Positions 45,631 to 58,370 are shown, numbered from the stretch's first letter. The stretch is DNA of 64,000 nt from Dugong dugon (GCA_030035585.1 CM057465.1:31266001-31330000); one strand, 5' to 3'. Numbers and translations are program-made. Notes: generated from the sequence alone by a model not told the origin.

Positions 45631-47817
45631 TTCTATATGATCATGACAGGTTTTTGACAGGCAGTGACAGTGGTTTAGCAAGCAGTAGAAGCTGTGGAAT
45701 AACCTTCTTCAGGCTAGTAGCAGTGAAAATGCATTGGAGGGGCTTAGCGCATTGTATGCAAGAGTAAATATTACCTTAGTAAACCGAGGAAGGAGAGAAG
45801 GAAATAGATTGCCAAAGATAACTACAGTATCCCACAGAGGGTTAAGAAAATCTTTGTTCATTCTAAGAACAGTTTAGTGGAATTTGAGGGAGACTGAAGA
45901 GCATGCCAAACAGAAAAGGGTAGGAACAGAGAAAAATACTTTATGACAATTGTGTGGTGCAGTGTGGCCTGGGAATACAGTTATGTTTTCAAAACACAAC
46001 TCTCACCATGTTTCTGCAGGAAGGGAGGAAATGAGAAAGAAACTGTTAGTGACCAAGCAGCTACTTGATGTGCTAGTCCCTGTTGTCAGCTTGTTAAATA
46101 CATTCTCCCTTTGGATTCTGCCTAAGTTGGGCATATCACTTGCCAGCATAAATACTTGGTGCTGTTCTAATCACTGTCTTTTTATATTCCATGAACAATC
46201 CTGTCTGTGTCCTTTCTAATGCTGTCTCTCGTTAATGACTTTTTTCTTTTCATTACCACTTCTAAGTTCCACCTTCATTTTATCTGAGTACCTACAATGT
46301 GTCAAATACTGTGATAGACTAGTACAGTAATGAGCTAACACAGATCTGTCTCTGCCCACGTTTGGGGAAATGAGACAGGCATAAAACAATTAGCTACAAC
46401 ACCCAGGTTGAGTCTCATCTTCTATACAAAATTTTCTGTAATGAGTTCAGCTTCAGAATATTTATTTTCACTCCAGTGGTGCACTTCTCAGATCCCTGCT
46501 GCCTTCCTTTGCTCCTAATAGACACTCATTCCCCCAGCTGCTGAGAATGTGCCTGCTGGTGGCTCACACTTGAGACCGTCTCCAAGCATTGCCCTTGGCC
46601 AAAGGGAATTAATTTACCCAAGGTTATGTCCCATATCAGGGGCAGCCCATATTCAAGGACTAGTTGAGAAGGAGGTATAAGAGTCTTGCTGTATTGGAGA
46701 CAACTCCAGAACTCCCCAGGGGATTGGCTGAGGACTGTTTTAAAACTGCATCATATTTCAACTTCTCGCTGTGCCCAGTTCTGCTTCTCTCACTCCCTGA
46801 CAGGTGTTGTTACAGATGTTGTTATTGAAAGCAATCCCCAGTAAACTTCCTGCAAGTAAATTTCTGTCTCCAGTCTGCTTCGCAGGAAAATCACCTAAAA
46901 CATCCTCTTTGAATTCCTATATTATTTATAACTATAACTCACAATCTTGCATTTTATTGTATCATTATTTCATTAGGATTTTAAGTTATGCTAGGCCAGT
47001 GATTTGTCTCCTACTACTGTATTCTTTAAAATATCAACTATAGTGTTGGGCAGAGTATAGGCATTTAATCAATATTGGTTATCACTATTTGTTGGCTCAT
47101 TAAATTAACTATTTATCACAATAGAATACACAAAGCACTTGCCCATAAGAAAAAGAGACAAAAATGCTTCTCTCTCACGCTGGCAGAGATACCATACATA
47201 TTATAAGTAAAGGGAAGAATTATCGACTCCACATCAGTCATGTACCATATCTTAATCTCTGGTTGAGTACATGAACATACATGTTCTATTATATACAACC
47301 AAACCCAGTTGATTGGACTATAAACACTTCTTCTAATTTTCTGAACAGTAGTTTATCCATATAGAATAATAAATTAGGGCATTCATTTCCCTAGCATATT
47401 ACATTACAAAATAAATTTAATACAGATAAATTTCCTTTTAACGTCTCCTTATTGGGGAGTTAACCAAGTTTTTGCCTGATAGGTATTTTTCAACTATTTT
47501 TGGTTTCTCTCATGGTTTATTTCCCCAATTTACTGATTGAATCACTTTAGAACTTCTGTTTTAGTATTCAGTCAAAGGAGAAGATTCCATCAATCCTTTC
47601 TCTTTTATCTAAGTTAAACACTCAAGTTAAATCAACAGGAGCCCTGGAAGCAGAATTCAGGCCACCAGTTCACTGGAAATGGAAAATGGGTCCCTCACCA
47701 TATGACAAAAACTACAAGCACACAAAGAAGTAGGGGAGATATTGAGAAGCATCAAAATAGAAGAGAAAGCAGATGATAAATATTTAACTTGTAATACTTC
47801 AGTGAAGCTCTTAGTTC
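45631..47817. other. Intergenic DNA with an L2-like relic
   Basis: At about 46245-46400 the words GAGTACCTACAATGTGTC and AATACTGTGATAGACTAGTA resemble a mammal-wide L2-type relic. The remainder has no supported gene; the open frame at 45950-46219 is not recognisable. Confidence 0.5.
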
Positions 47818-47826
47818 TAATATCCT

Positions 47827-48500
47827 GTTGTTGTTAGGTGCTGTCAAGTCAATTTCGACTGATAGCTACCCTACGAGTAACAGAATGAAACACTGCCTGG
47901 TCCTGTGCCATCCTCACAATCACTGTTATGTTTGAGCCCATAATTGTAGCCACTGTGTCAATCCGTCTCGTTGAGGGTCTTCCTCTTTTTCACTGACCAT
48001 CTACTTTCCCAAGCATGATGTTCTTCTCCAGGGACTGATCCCTCCTGCTAACATGTCCCAAGTACATGAGACAAAGTCTGGCCAGTCTCCCATCTAAGGA
48101 GCATTCTGGCTGTACTTATTCCAAGTTAGATTTGTTCATTCTTCTGGCAGTCCATGGTATATCCAATATTCTTCACCAACATCATAATTCAAAGGCATCA
48201 ACTCTTCTTCAGTCTTGCTTATGCACTGTCCAGCTTTCATATGCATACGAGGTGTTTGAAAACACCATGGCTTGGGTCAGGTGCAACTTAGTCCTTTTTA
48301 ACACTTTAAAGAGGTCTATTGCAGCAGGTTTGCCCAGTGTAATATGTCTTTTCATTTCATGATGGCTGCTTCCATGGGCAGTGATTATGGATCCAAGTAA
48401 AATGAAATCCTTGACAACTTCAAATACTTTCTCCATTTATCATCACATTGCTTATTGGTCCAGTTGTAAGGATTTTTGTTTTCTTTATGTTGAAGTGTAA
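47827..48500 (-). mobile_element. RTE1 LINE, 3' end fragment
   Basis: Minus-strand RTE end, from TTGTTGTTAGGTGCTGTCAAG through CTGGTCCTGTGCCATCC, AGGGTCTTCCTCTTTTTC and CATTCTGGCTGTACTTATTCC to GGATCCAAGTAAAATG. It is 5'-truncated. TAATATCCT (47818-47826) and TAACATCCT (48498-48506) look like its target duplication. It holds only the C-terminal part of the RTE ORF. Confidence 0.88.
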
Positions 48501-48506
48501 CATCCT

Positions 48507-49654
48507 AACATTCCTAGAGAGCACAATCACATATATGTGACTACATATACATGTGATATATATGTACAATTTATATTGAAGATTAATTATTTAATGTTTA
48601 AAACTTGAGTTGGCCAAAGAGCATATCTGTAGAAATGATAATGAGTAATGCTGACTTTTTAAAGTGTGTCTGTACCGAATTTGACAATGTTTTTGTTTTG
48701 ATTTAGCTCTCTAATAACTGTACATGGAATGAACAGCCAGATGAAATGAACTTGTCAAATATTGGCAATAATCCCCATTCATGAAAACTAGAAATGGCCT
48801 TTTTAATGAACAGTATGTTTGTTTGAAAAATACAAGGTCTCTGAAGCCATATAAACTGCCTGAGTGTATTGATTAGAATAAAATATAGACAACTAAGCAG
48901 AGCTAATCAAGCACACATTTGTGAATTAGAGAAATTATTCTCATTTGAGACTATCAGGCTGCCTTTTCTCTTCTATCCCTATTTTGGTCACATTTAACTC
49001 CCATACATCAATGCCCAGAGCCCAAATGTTGCTCAGTTTTCATTCATACATTCCTTTATTCATTCAAGTGTTTACTGGGTGCTTCCTAGCTGTGTCAGTC
49101 ATTCTCACTGTTCTAAGTGCTAGGAATTTTGAAACAGCACGACAGAGTCTCTGTCATAATAGAATTAAACTGACCATCTCGCTAGGACTAGAACATGACT
49201 GACTCAGTCTTGTCTCAGGGCATTTACATTCACTTGTGTCTCTGCTTACACTCGCTATCTCCAGACTGTCAAATCTCATTTTTAATTTTTCTCCCCTTAT
49301 CACTTTTAGAAAACTTTGTGAGGTAATGATGCTAATCCTAAGGACCACACAGGAAGATCTCACAGGACAAAAGATTAAGCTTCATAGCCTGAACTTATAG
49401 GCCTAGAATATAAATTGAAGATTTAGGAGACCCTGTGGAATAGAACTGATCTCAGCTGAAGGAGCTGCTGTTAATTATTTTGACTCGGTTACTCTCCAGC
49501 TCTCCTTCTACTACAGGTGCTACAAAAGGAGTTTCATAGTCTCCCTTTGCCTCAGTTTCCACATCTGTAAAACACTACTTGTAGAATCATTGTGATAATT
49601 GAATAAGATGGTTTATGAAATGTACTTGATACAGTATTGGGCTTTCTCTATATC
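48507..49654. other. Intergenic DNA with L2-like and MIR relics
   Basis: TTTATTCATTCAAGTGTTTAC at 49052 onward resembles L2. CTCCCTTTGCCTCAGTTTCC and ACATCTGTAAAACACTAC at 49540-49580 belong to a plus-strand MIR (about 49480-49650). No gene is supported. Confidence 0.55.
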
Positions 49655-49834
49655 AAAAAACAAACAAACAAACAAAAACAAAAAACACCGCAGTCAAGTT
49701 GATTCCAACTCATGGCGACCCTATAGGACAGAGTAGAACCGCCCCATAGGGTTTCCAAGGAGTGGCTGATGGACTTGAACTGCTGACCTTTTGGTTAGCA
49801 GCTGAGCTATTAATCACTATGCCACCACAGCTCC
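49655..49834 (-). mobile_element. AfroSINE, short form (type A)
   Basis: A long AAACAAACAAAC tail leads into CGCAGTCAAGTTGATTCC and the complete element, ending GCCACCACAGCTCC. TCTCTATA before (49645-49652) and again after (about 49836-49845) marks the target duplication. Confidence 0.88.
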
Positions 49835-51674
49835 TCTCTCTATATATCTATACAATTATTAGGGTGCTAGGTGGCACAACCGCCATTTGTCTGTCAGTTT
49901 GTCATGCTGTGGTGGCTTGCATATTGCTGTGATACTGGAAGCTATGCCATCAGTATTTAAATACCAGCAGACTTACCCATGGTGGACAGGTTTCAGTAGA
50001 GCTTCCAGACTAAGACAGACTAGAAGGAAAGACATGGAGATCTACTTCTGAAAAAAATTGGCCAGTGAAAACATTATGAATAACAGTAGAATAATTGTCT
50101 GAAATAGTGCCAGAAGATGAGCCCCTCAGGTTAGAAAGTACTCACAATATGACTGCGGAAGGGCTGCCTCCTCAAAGTACAGTTGACCTTAATGACATGG
50201 ATGGGGTAAAGCTTTCTGTACCTTCATTTGCTGATATGGTATGACTCAAAAGAGAAGAAACAGCTGCAAACATCCATTAGTAATTGGAATGTGAAATGTA
50301 TGAAGTATGAATCAATGAAAATTGGAAGTTGTCAATAATGAAATGGAACACTTGAAGATCGATATCCTAGGCATTAGTGAGCAGAAATGAACTGGTATTG
50401 GCCATTTTGAACTGGACAATGATATGGTCTACTATGTTGGAAATCACAAGTTGAAGTTGGTTGTCAAAAAGAACATTTCAAGATCTATCCTGAAGTACAA
50501 CAGTGTCAGTGATAGTTTTCCATATACCGATAAGGAAAACCAGTAAATACAAATATTATTCAAATTTAGGCACCAACCACTAAAGCCAAAGATGAAGAAA
50601 TTAAAATTTTTTACCAACTTTTGCAGCCTAAGATGGATCAAACATGCAATCAAATGCATTGATAATTACTGGTGATTGGAATGCAAAAGCTGGAAACAAA
50701 GAAGAATGAACGGTTGGAAAATATAGCCTTGGTGACAGAAATGACGCCAGAGATCGCATGATAGACTTTTGCAAGACCAACAACTTATTCACTGCAAATA
50801 CCTTTTTTCAACAACATAAATGGCAACTATACACTTGGACCTTGTCTGATGGAATATACAGGAATCAAATCAACTACAGCTGTGGAAAGAGACGATGAAG
50901 AAGTTCAATATCATCAGTCAGAACAAGGTCAGAGGCTCACTGCAGAATAGACCATTAATTACACTTATGCGAGTACAAGTTGAAGCTGAAGAAAATTAAC
51001 GTAAGTCCACAAGAGCCAAAGTACATCTTTGAGTATATCCTACCTGAATTTACAGACATCTCTAGAATACATTTGACACCATGAACACTAACTATATGAA
51101 GACAAGGCAAGTTGTGGGATACATCATACATGAAGAAAGCAAGAGGTGATTAAAAAGACAAGTGTGATGATTAAGGTTGTATGTCAACTTGCCTAAGACA
51201 ACAGAAAAGAAAGAAAAGACCAAAATGGATGTCAGATGAGACTATGAAACTTGTTTTTGAACATAGAGCAGCTAAAGCGTATGGAAGAAAAAATGAAATA
51301 AAGCTTAAGAGAATATTTCAAAGAGAACCTCAAGAAGACAAAGTATTATAATGAAATGTGCAAAGAGCTTGAGTTAGAAAACCAAAAGGAAAGAACACAC
51401 TTGGCATTTCTCAAGCTGAAAGAAATGAAGAAAAAATTCAAGCCTCGAGTTGCAATACTGAAGGATTCATGGACAAAATATTAAATGACGTAGGAAGCAT
51501 CAAAAGAAGTTGGAAGGAATACTCAGAGTCACTATACCAAAAAGAATTGTTTGGTAGTCAGTTATTTCAGGAGGTAGCCTATGATCAAGAATCTATGGTA
51601 CTGAAGGAAGAAGTCCAAGCTGCACTGAAGACATTGGAGAAAAATAAGGCTCCAGGAATTTATGGAATACCAAT

Positions 51675-52141
51675 TGCCATGGATTGAATTGTGTCCCCCA
51701 AAAATATCTGTCATTTTGGCTAGGTCATGATTCCCAGTACTGTCTACCATTGTATTATCTGATGTGATTTCCCTATGTGTTGTAAACACTATCACTGTGA
51801 TGTTAATGAGATGGATCAGTTATATTGATGAGATTTACAATATTATATAGTGTTTTAAGAGAGAAGCGAGCAGAGAGACAGGGGGTCCTCATACAACCAA
51901 GAATGAAGAGCAAGAGCACGTGTCCTTTGGACCTGGGCTTCCTGAGCTGAGAAGCTCCTTGACCAGGAGAAGATTGATGACAAGGACCTTCCTCCAGAGC
52001 CGAGAAGAGAAAGCCTTTGTTTTGGAGCAAATGCCCTGAATTTGGACTTGTAGCCTACTAGACTGTGAGGGAATAAATTCTCTTTGCTGAAGCCATCCAC
52101 TTGTGGTATTTCTGTTACAGCAGCACTAGATGACTAAGACA
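51675..52141 (+). mobile_element. MaLR-like solo LTR with exact 5-bp duplication
   Basis: The LTR begins TGCCATGGATTGAATTGTG and ends GATGACTAAGACA, with CCAAT at 51670-51674 and 52142-52146. A polyadenylation region (GAGGGAATAAATTCTC) lies near the 3' end. It is an ERVL-MaLR type fossil of 467 bp, younger than the RTE it interrupts. Confidence 0.88.
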
Positions 52142-53018
52142 CCAATTGAGATGTTTCAACAAAGGAATGCAGGGCTGGAGGTGCTCACTTATCTATGCCA
52201 AGAAATTTGGAAGACAGCTACCTGACCAACTGACTGGACTGTGCAATTGTGCACATTCCAAAGAACGGTGATCTGATGGGATATGGAAATTATGGAACAA
52301 TATTATTAGTATCACACGCAAGTAACATTTTGCCAAAGATAATTCAAAAACAGTTGCAGCTGTTCTTCAACAGGGACCTGCCAGAAATTCAAGAAGACAT
52401 GGAATAAAATGCATTATTGCTGATGTCAGATGGATCCTGACTGAAAGTAATGAATACCAGAAAGATGTTTACCTGTGTTTTATTGACTATGAAAAGGCAT
52501 TCAACTGTGTGGATCATAACAAATTATGGATAACATTGCAAAGAATGGGAATTTCAGAACACTTTATTGTGCTTCTGTGGAATCTGTACGTAGAACAAGA
52601 CAAAGTTATTCGAACAGAACAAGGGGAAACTGCATAGTTTAAAATTAGAAAATGTGTGCATCAGGGTTGTATCCTTTCACCATACTTATTCAATCTGTAT
52701 GTTGAGCAAATAATTTGAAAAGCTGAACTATATGAAGAAGAATGCAGCATCAAGATTGGAGGAAGACTAATAAATAACTTGAGATATGCAGATGACACCA
52801 CCTAGCTTGCTGAAAGGGAAAAGGACTTTAAGCACTTACTGATGAAGCTCAAAGACTACAGCCTTCAGTATGAATTACACCTCAACATAAAGGAAACAAA
52901 AATTCTCACAATTGAACTAACAAGCAACACGATGATAAATGCAAAAAATATTGAAGTTGGTAAGCATATCATTTTACTTGGATCCACAAACAACACCTGC
53001 AGAAGCAGCTGTCAAGGA

Positions 53019-54050
53019 GTCTGGAGGACATTATGCTGAGTAAAATAAGTCAATCACAAAAGGAGAAATACTATATGAGACCACTATTATAAAAACTCAT
53101 GAAAAGGTTTATACACAGATAGAAACAATCTTTGATGGTTAGAAGGGAAGGAAGAGGTAGGGAGGGGAAAACACTAACTAGAAAATAGATAGGTGGTAAC
53201 TCGTTGAAGGGTAAGGCAGTACACAATACTGGGGAATTCAGCACAACTTGGCCAAGGCAAATTCATAAAAGCTTTACAGACACATCCAAACTCCCTGAAG
53301 GATGAAGTTACTGGGCTGAGGGCTGGGGACTATAGTCTCAGGGGACATCTATCTCAATTGGCATAACATAGTTTATAAAGAAAATATTCTACATTCAACT
53401 GTGGTGAGTAGCATCTGGGGTCTTAAAAGCCTGTGAGCAGCCATCTAAGATACATCTACTGGTCCCGTATTGGTTGGAGCAAAGGAGAATGAAGAAAACT
53501 AAAGACACAAGGGAAAGATTAGTCCAAAGGACTAATGGACCACAACTACCACATCCACCATCAGACTGAGTCTAGCACACAACTAGATGGTGCCTGGCTA
53601 CCACCACCAACAGCTCTGACAGGGATCACAACAGCGTCCTGGACAGAGCTGGAGAAAAATGTAGAACAAAACTCAAATTCACAGAAAAAAGACCAGATTT
53701 GCTGGTGTGACAGAGACTGGAGAAACCCCAAGAATATGGCCCCTGGACACCCTTTTAACTCGGTACTGAAGTCACTCCCAAGGTTCAGCCATCAACCAAA
53801 GATGAGACAGGTCTATAGGACATGTATAGAAGACTAAATGGGCCCACCAGTCCAAAAGCAAAGACAATAAGGCAGGAAGGAACAGGAAAATTGGGTGAAT
53901 GGAAATAGGTAACCCAGGATGGAGAAGGGTAGAGTATTGACACATCATAGGGTTTACAAGAATGTCACAAAATAATTTATGTATTAATTGTTCAATAAGA
54001 AAGTAATTTTCTCTGTAACTTTCACCTAAAGCACAGTGGTAAAAAAAAAG
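53019..54050 (+). mobile_element. L1 3'-end copy inserted into the RTE
   Basis: Starts with the last bases of ORF2 (GACATTATGCTGAGTAAAAT) and continues through the 3' UTR (GTGAGCAGCCATCTAAGATAC, GATGGTGCCTGGCTACCACC) to an A run at 54041-54049. It matches the 3' UTR of the large L1 in the opposite orientation. The RTE reads on from AAAGAAATCAAAAGACG. Confidence 0.9.
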
Positions 54051-54870
54051 AAAGAAATCAAAAGACGTATTGCATTGGGCAAGTCTGCTGCAAAAGTCCT
54101 CTTTCAAATCTTAAAAAACAAAGATGTCACTTTGAGGACTAAGGTACACCTGACCCAAGCCATGATATTTTCCATCACCTCATATGCATGTGAAAACTGG
54201 ACAATTAATAAGGAAGACCAAACAAGAATTGATGACTTTGAATTATAGTCTTGTGAAAAATGTTGACTATACCAGGGACTGGCAGAAGAAAAGAACAAAT
54301 CTGTCTTGGAAGAAGTACAGCTAGAATGCTCCTTAGAAGGGAGAATGGCGAGACTTCATCTCATGTACTTTGGACAAGTTATCAGGAGGGAACTGTCCCT
54401 GGAGAAGGACATCATGCTTGGTAAAGTAGAGGGTAGTGAAAAAGGCTGCAACAATGGGCTCAAGCATAGCAGCGACTATGAGAATGGCAAAGGACTGGGC
54501 AGTGTTTTGTTTTGTTGTGCATAAGATTGCTGTGAGTCAGAACTGACTCTGCAGCACCTAACAACAACAACTAATGGCACAAACAGTTAGGGGCTTGACT
54601 AGTGACTGAATAGTTAGTGGTTCAACCCACCCAGAGGCCCTTGGAAGACAGGCTTGGTAATCTGATTCCAAAAGATTACACCCTTGAAAACCTTATAGAA
54701 TAGTTCTACTCTGTACATTATGGGGTTGCCATGAGTCAAAACTAACAGCAACTAACAACAATGCAATTATTATAATTAGCAATTTACCTCTCTCTCTTCG
54801 CTTTTGCTTCACCTATGCTTTTTGTTTATTTGTGGCCACTTCTGCTTTGTGGATTTTATGTATTACCTTC

Positions 54871-55438
54871 TGCCTTAGTTACCTAGTGCTGCTGTAGCAT
54901 AAATACTACAAATTAGTGGCTTTAAAGAATTTCTCACAATCTGAAGGCTAAATGTCCAAATCACGGTCTCAGTTGTGTCAATTCCTTCCTTGTTGGTAGC
55001 CCTGGGTGTTCCTTGCTTCCTTGGTGTTCTTTGGCTTATTGATAATCCTCATATGGAGTCGCTCTTCCACTATGCGTGTCTCTGTGTCTATTCTGTTGTC
55101 TTACTAACTCAGAAGTGATTAGGTTTAGGATCCACCTTATGTTGGTATGACATCATTAACATGAGGAGCCCTGGTGGCACAGTGGTTAAGAGCTTGGCTG
55201 TAAACCAAAAGATCAACAGTTCAAATCCACCAGCCACTCCTTAGAAACCCTATAGAGCAATTCGACTCTGTCCAGTAGGGTTGCTATGAGTGGGAATCGA
55301 CTCAAAGGCAATAGGTGTCATTAACATGACAAAAGAAAAACGCTGTTTCCAAATAGGATCACATCCACAGATACGAGGGCCAGAAATTTAACACATATTT
55401 GGGTGGGTGAAGCGGGAGGCACAATTAAATCCCTAATA
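54871..55438 (-). mobile_element. MaLR-like solo LTR with exact 5-bp duplication and a SINE inside
   Basis: On the plus strand it starts TGCCTTAGTTACCTAGTGC and ends near GGCACAATTAAATCCC. CCTTC lies on both sides (54866-54870, 55439-55443). An AfroSINE (55165-55317) interrupts it; without it the LTR is about 400 bp. It belongs to the same group as the LTR at 61116. Confidence 0.85.
55165..55317 (+). mobile_element. AfroSINE, short form (type A), with exact 12-bp duplication
   Basis: TCATTAACATGA stands at 55153-55164 and 55318-55329. The element runs from GGAGCCCTGGTGGCACAGTG to GGGAATCGACTCAAAGGC. It is close to the consensus and inserted into an LTR, so it is among the younger SINEs here. 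Confidence 0.93.
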
Positions 55439-55443
55439 CCTTC

Positions 55444-57472
55444 TCTGTACATGTTTAGGCTTCTGCCTATCCCCACCCTGCCCTGTATGTCTTTATTCAC
55501 CACTCTAGAAGAGAGGGTTAAAATGTAGTAACTCTCATCCGTGTTTGGCCAAGCTCTCTTGGGAAATAGGGTCAGTCCTTGCTTCCACTGTGCAATACTG
55601 GCCTGACGGCAGCTGTGACTAAGGAGGCAGATACATGAACTCCCATCAGAAGAGGTACTGCAGGCACTGAGACCCGGATAGGCTCCTTTCCAAGGTGCCC
55701 ACCACTCATGAGTGACACACATCACCAGGAATCTAAATAAAGTTTGCAAGTGTCAACTCCTATTATGGAGGAAAGACTTTGGAGACATTGGAGATAAGGA
55801 AGAAGTGTCAGAAAATTCAGGAAAGAGAAATGAGTAAATAGGAAATGGGACTAAAATCAATCAAACAGGGAAGTGTGCCCCTCCCCTTCCCCAGAGAAAG
55901 CAGGTTAAAGTTATGTTTCACAGCTGGAAGCTAAAATCAGCTGCATTATCTATAGCCCACTGAATAGAGCTCACTCATTACTATTTTACTCATGTACACA
56001 CTTCATTTTGTTGCATTTTTCCTGTAAAGCCAGTCAGAATCATTTGCAGGCTATTTAACAAAAATGATGAAAAATACTCAGCTGCATCTGTTCATCGTTT
56101 GGCTACCCGCATTTTTGCATAAATTTAACATGGGCTTAAGCCATCACCATTATTTTCCTCATCCCTTCCCTTCACTATTCAAATCTGCTTGCCAAAATTT
56201 ATTATTATTCAGGTATCTAATCACACTACCATCCCAGTAATCAAGTCAAAATGTAGAAGATGTTGTTTTCTAAAACTGCAGCCGTGTACAGCATTTACCT
56301 AAGACAATAACCAGTGGTTGTAGCTATGACAAACAGCTTTAATAATGAAAATAGACTCTCGGTTTTACCTACACAGATGCAGTTTAATTTTCTTCTTCCT
56401 TATTAGATTCTTCACTAGCTTTGCTCCTCCAGCCTGTGCTCAGTTATAAAAATAAGATGGCAAACGCAACAGTTCTATTCATTCTCTGTTTAATATACAA
56501 TTTCTCATATACACAAAGGGGTGAAATGGTTTCTAAAAACATTGGCGGGTAATGATGACAGCAGAATCTAATTCCCTCAGGTGCTCCCTTAGTATCTCTC
56601 TCTCTGCTGGAGAATATAATAAGATCTTCAGGATTATTGAAGTTGACAAAGCACCAAGCTCAGATTAATTGCATCATAGAATTCAGAAGGAATTAGAAAA
56701 AACAACAATACCGCCCCTGGCAAATGCATATATTTTTTATAGTTCTCTAAGGACTCAGAGTATAATATAATACAAATAAGTGAAGGGTGACTAATGTAAT
56801 TGTTTTGTAGGTTTTGTGATACAGACTTTGAAAGATTAATTATTTTGGGAGTAAGAAACCTGCCATTACAAAATAAAAGAAAATATTCAGAATGGAATAT
56901 CTTAAATAAAACGGAAAGAGTAATTGAAGGATAAGTAAAGGGGACAAATACATATGAATGTCCTACTACATTCCCGGTAATTTATATTCATTGCATTATT
57001 TAATTCTCACAGATCTGCAACATGGGTATTGTTCTTAAGAAAAATGAAAACTGAAGCTGAAATAAGTTAAGAAACTTGCTCAAAATCTCATATCTACTAA
57101 CTGGTAGAGCAGCATTTGAATTTCACTCAAAGCCCAAACTCTTTCTTCTTTAGCATAGGAAGCTCCAGCTGAGGACTCAATATATATTTATTTGGTTAAA
57201 ATGTAAGGAATTTTAAGAGCTTGATTAGTCACTTATAATCTGGACAGATGTGACATATAAACCTAAAATATAACAAAATGATACAAGGCAGCCTACATCA
57301 TTACAGTTATCAAAAACCAGAAACATGTTAATACTACAAGTTAGAAAGTCTAAAATACACCAGAATATGGAATAAAACAACAACAACAACAAAGGCCTCT
57401 GTGCAGCTAAAGCACGTATTACAGAGCAATTGTTCCTCGGTTCACACAATAAATGTATAACTGAACGTTAAA
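55444..57472. other. Intergenic DNA with a MIR/L2 relic
   Basis: About 56985-57150 shows minus-strand MIR-like order (GAAAACTGAAGCTGAAATAAG, TTGCTCAAAATCTCATATC, TAACTGGTAGAGCAGC). The 142-codon minus-strand frame at 55321-55749 has no recognisable similarity and crosses the LTR border, so I do not call it a gene. Confidence 0.5.
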
Positions 57473-57641
57473 TAAAGGTACCTGGGTGGCACAAACAATT
57501 TGTGCTTGGCTTTACTACCGGAAGGTTGGTGGTTGGGATCTACCCAGGGGTGCCAACGAGGATGCAATCTGTTTCTGTAAGATCACAGCCATTGAAAATC
57601 CTAGGGAGTGCAGTTCTGCTCCGAAACACAAGGTTCGCCAT
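57473..57641 (+). mobile_element. AfroSINE-related type C copy, 3' truncated
   Basis: Head GGTACCTGGGTGGCACAAAC, middle GTTTCTGTAAGATCACAGCC, then AGGTTCGCCAT, where it stops at the edge of the LTR-like block that follows. The tail is missing. Confidence 0.75.
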
Positions 57642-58195
57642 TGTTACCACAAATCACGCATCTGAGCCACCTGCTGCAGAAGCCGATACTGAGACAGGGG
57701 TGAGGTGAGTGGCAAGACGGTTTTATTGTATATCGATATACAGGAGACAGAGGGGAATGAGCTCCTCCAAAAAACCTGTCTCCTCTACTGGAGACTGGCT
57801 AAAAGTTTTACATGGACAGGATTATAGTTAATCTTTGCGGTGGTCACGTTTCTCATGTCTCAGATGAGTTAACCTCTTACTGGCAATTCTTTGAGGTTAT
57901 CTGGCACTGTTAGTCACGATTTTCACATTGCAGATGAATTAATCCTAGTCCTTAAGGGTTATCAATTTGTTCTGCCACCCTTCAAGGAGAAACTTTAGTC
58001 AATCTTACTGGAATAGGAGGAGGGAGAAAGAAGAAGGAAAAAAAAGAAAATACGAGGAAAAGCGGGGCTTAGTAATGGTGGAAAGCAATGATGGTGATTA
58101 AGCTTATGCAGCCTGTTCAACCATGAGTCTGGAATCTATTTTAGGGCAATATGTTTAGGTGTTAAATGGGACTATTTCTATTGTCTAGCTTGGGA
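57642..58195 (-). mobile_element. LTR-like block, fossil, family uncertain
   Basis: Read on the minus strand it ends GATTTGTGGTAACA, preceded by a CAATAAAACCGTCTTGCC polyadenylation region, which is the order R-U5 of an LTR. It begins exactly where the type C SINE breaks off. The far end is not clear, perhaps because the SINE at 58197 was inserted there. Composition and layout favour an ERV1-like LTR, tentatively. Confidence 0.5.
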
Positions 58196-58196
58196 A

Positions 58197-58370
58197 GGAT
58201 CCCTGGTGGTGCAGTGGTTAAGCGTTAAAGCTGCTAACAAAAAACGTTGGAAGTTTGAATCCACCAGCCACTCCTTGGAAGCCCTATGGGGCAGTTATAC
58301 TCAGTCTTATAGGGTCACTATGAGTCAGAATCAACTCCATAGCAACAGATTTGTTTTTTTGGTTTTAGGG
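58197..58370 (+). mobile_element. AfroSINE, short form (type A)
   Basis: GATCCCTGGTGGTGCAGTGG head, AAGTTTGAATCCACCAGCC, GGGTCACTATGAGTCAG, tail AGCAACAGATTTGTTTTTTTGG. Complete plus-strand copy. Confidence 0.9.

Larger units (their letters stand above)
49880..54570 (+). mobile_element. RTE1 LINE, essentially full length, carrying two later insertions
   Basis: Starts at the family's 5' tip (TTTGTCTGTCAGTTTGTCATG) and ends GAGTCAGAACTGACTC, then CACCTAACAACAACAA. Between them the endonuclease region (ACTGGTGATTGGAATGC near 50668) and the reverse-transcriptase region (GTGCATCAGGGTTGTATCC, GATATGCAGATGACACC near 52786) follow. An LTR (51675-52141) and an L1 end (53019-54050) sit inside. Frames are broken in many places; the longest pieces are about 70 codons. 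Without the insertions the element is about 3.2 kb. Confidence 0.9.
49855..54770 (+). mobile_element. AfroSINE-related type C copy split by an RTE insertion
   Basis: The head (49855-49879, GGGTGCTAGGTGGCACAA) and the body (54571-54770, GGCACAAACAGTTAGGGGC onward to AACTAACAACAA) are parts of one type C SINE. CTAGGTGGCACAA (49867-49879) and CTAATGGCACAA (54571-54582) are the duplication made by the RTE now between them. Confidence 0.7.

Noticed and set aside
47640-47680. GGAGCCCTGGAAGCAG resembling an AfroSINE head
   Set aside because: Only about 10 bases match and no B box, body or tail follows.
55321-55749. 142-codon minus-strand frame
   Set aside because: It runs across the border of an LTR fossil and shows no similarity to known proteins by eye.
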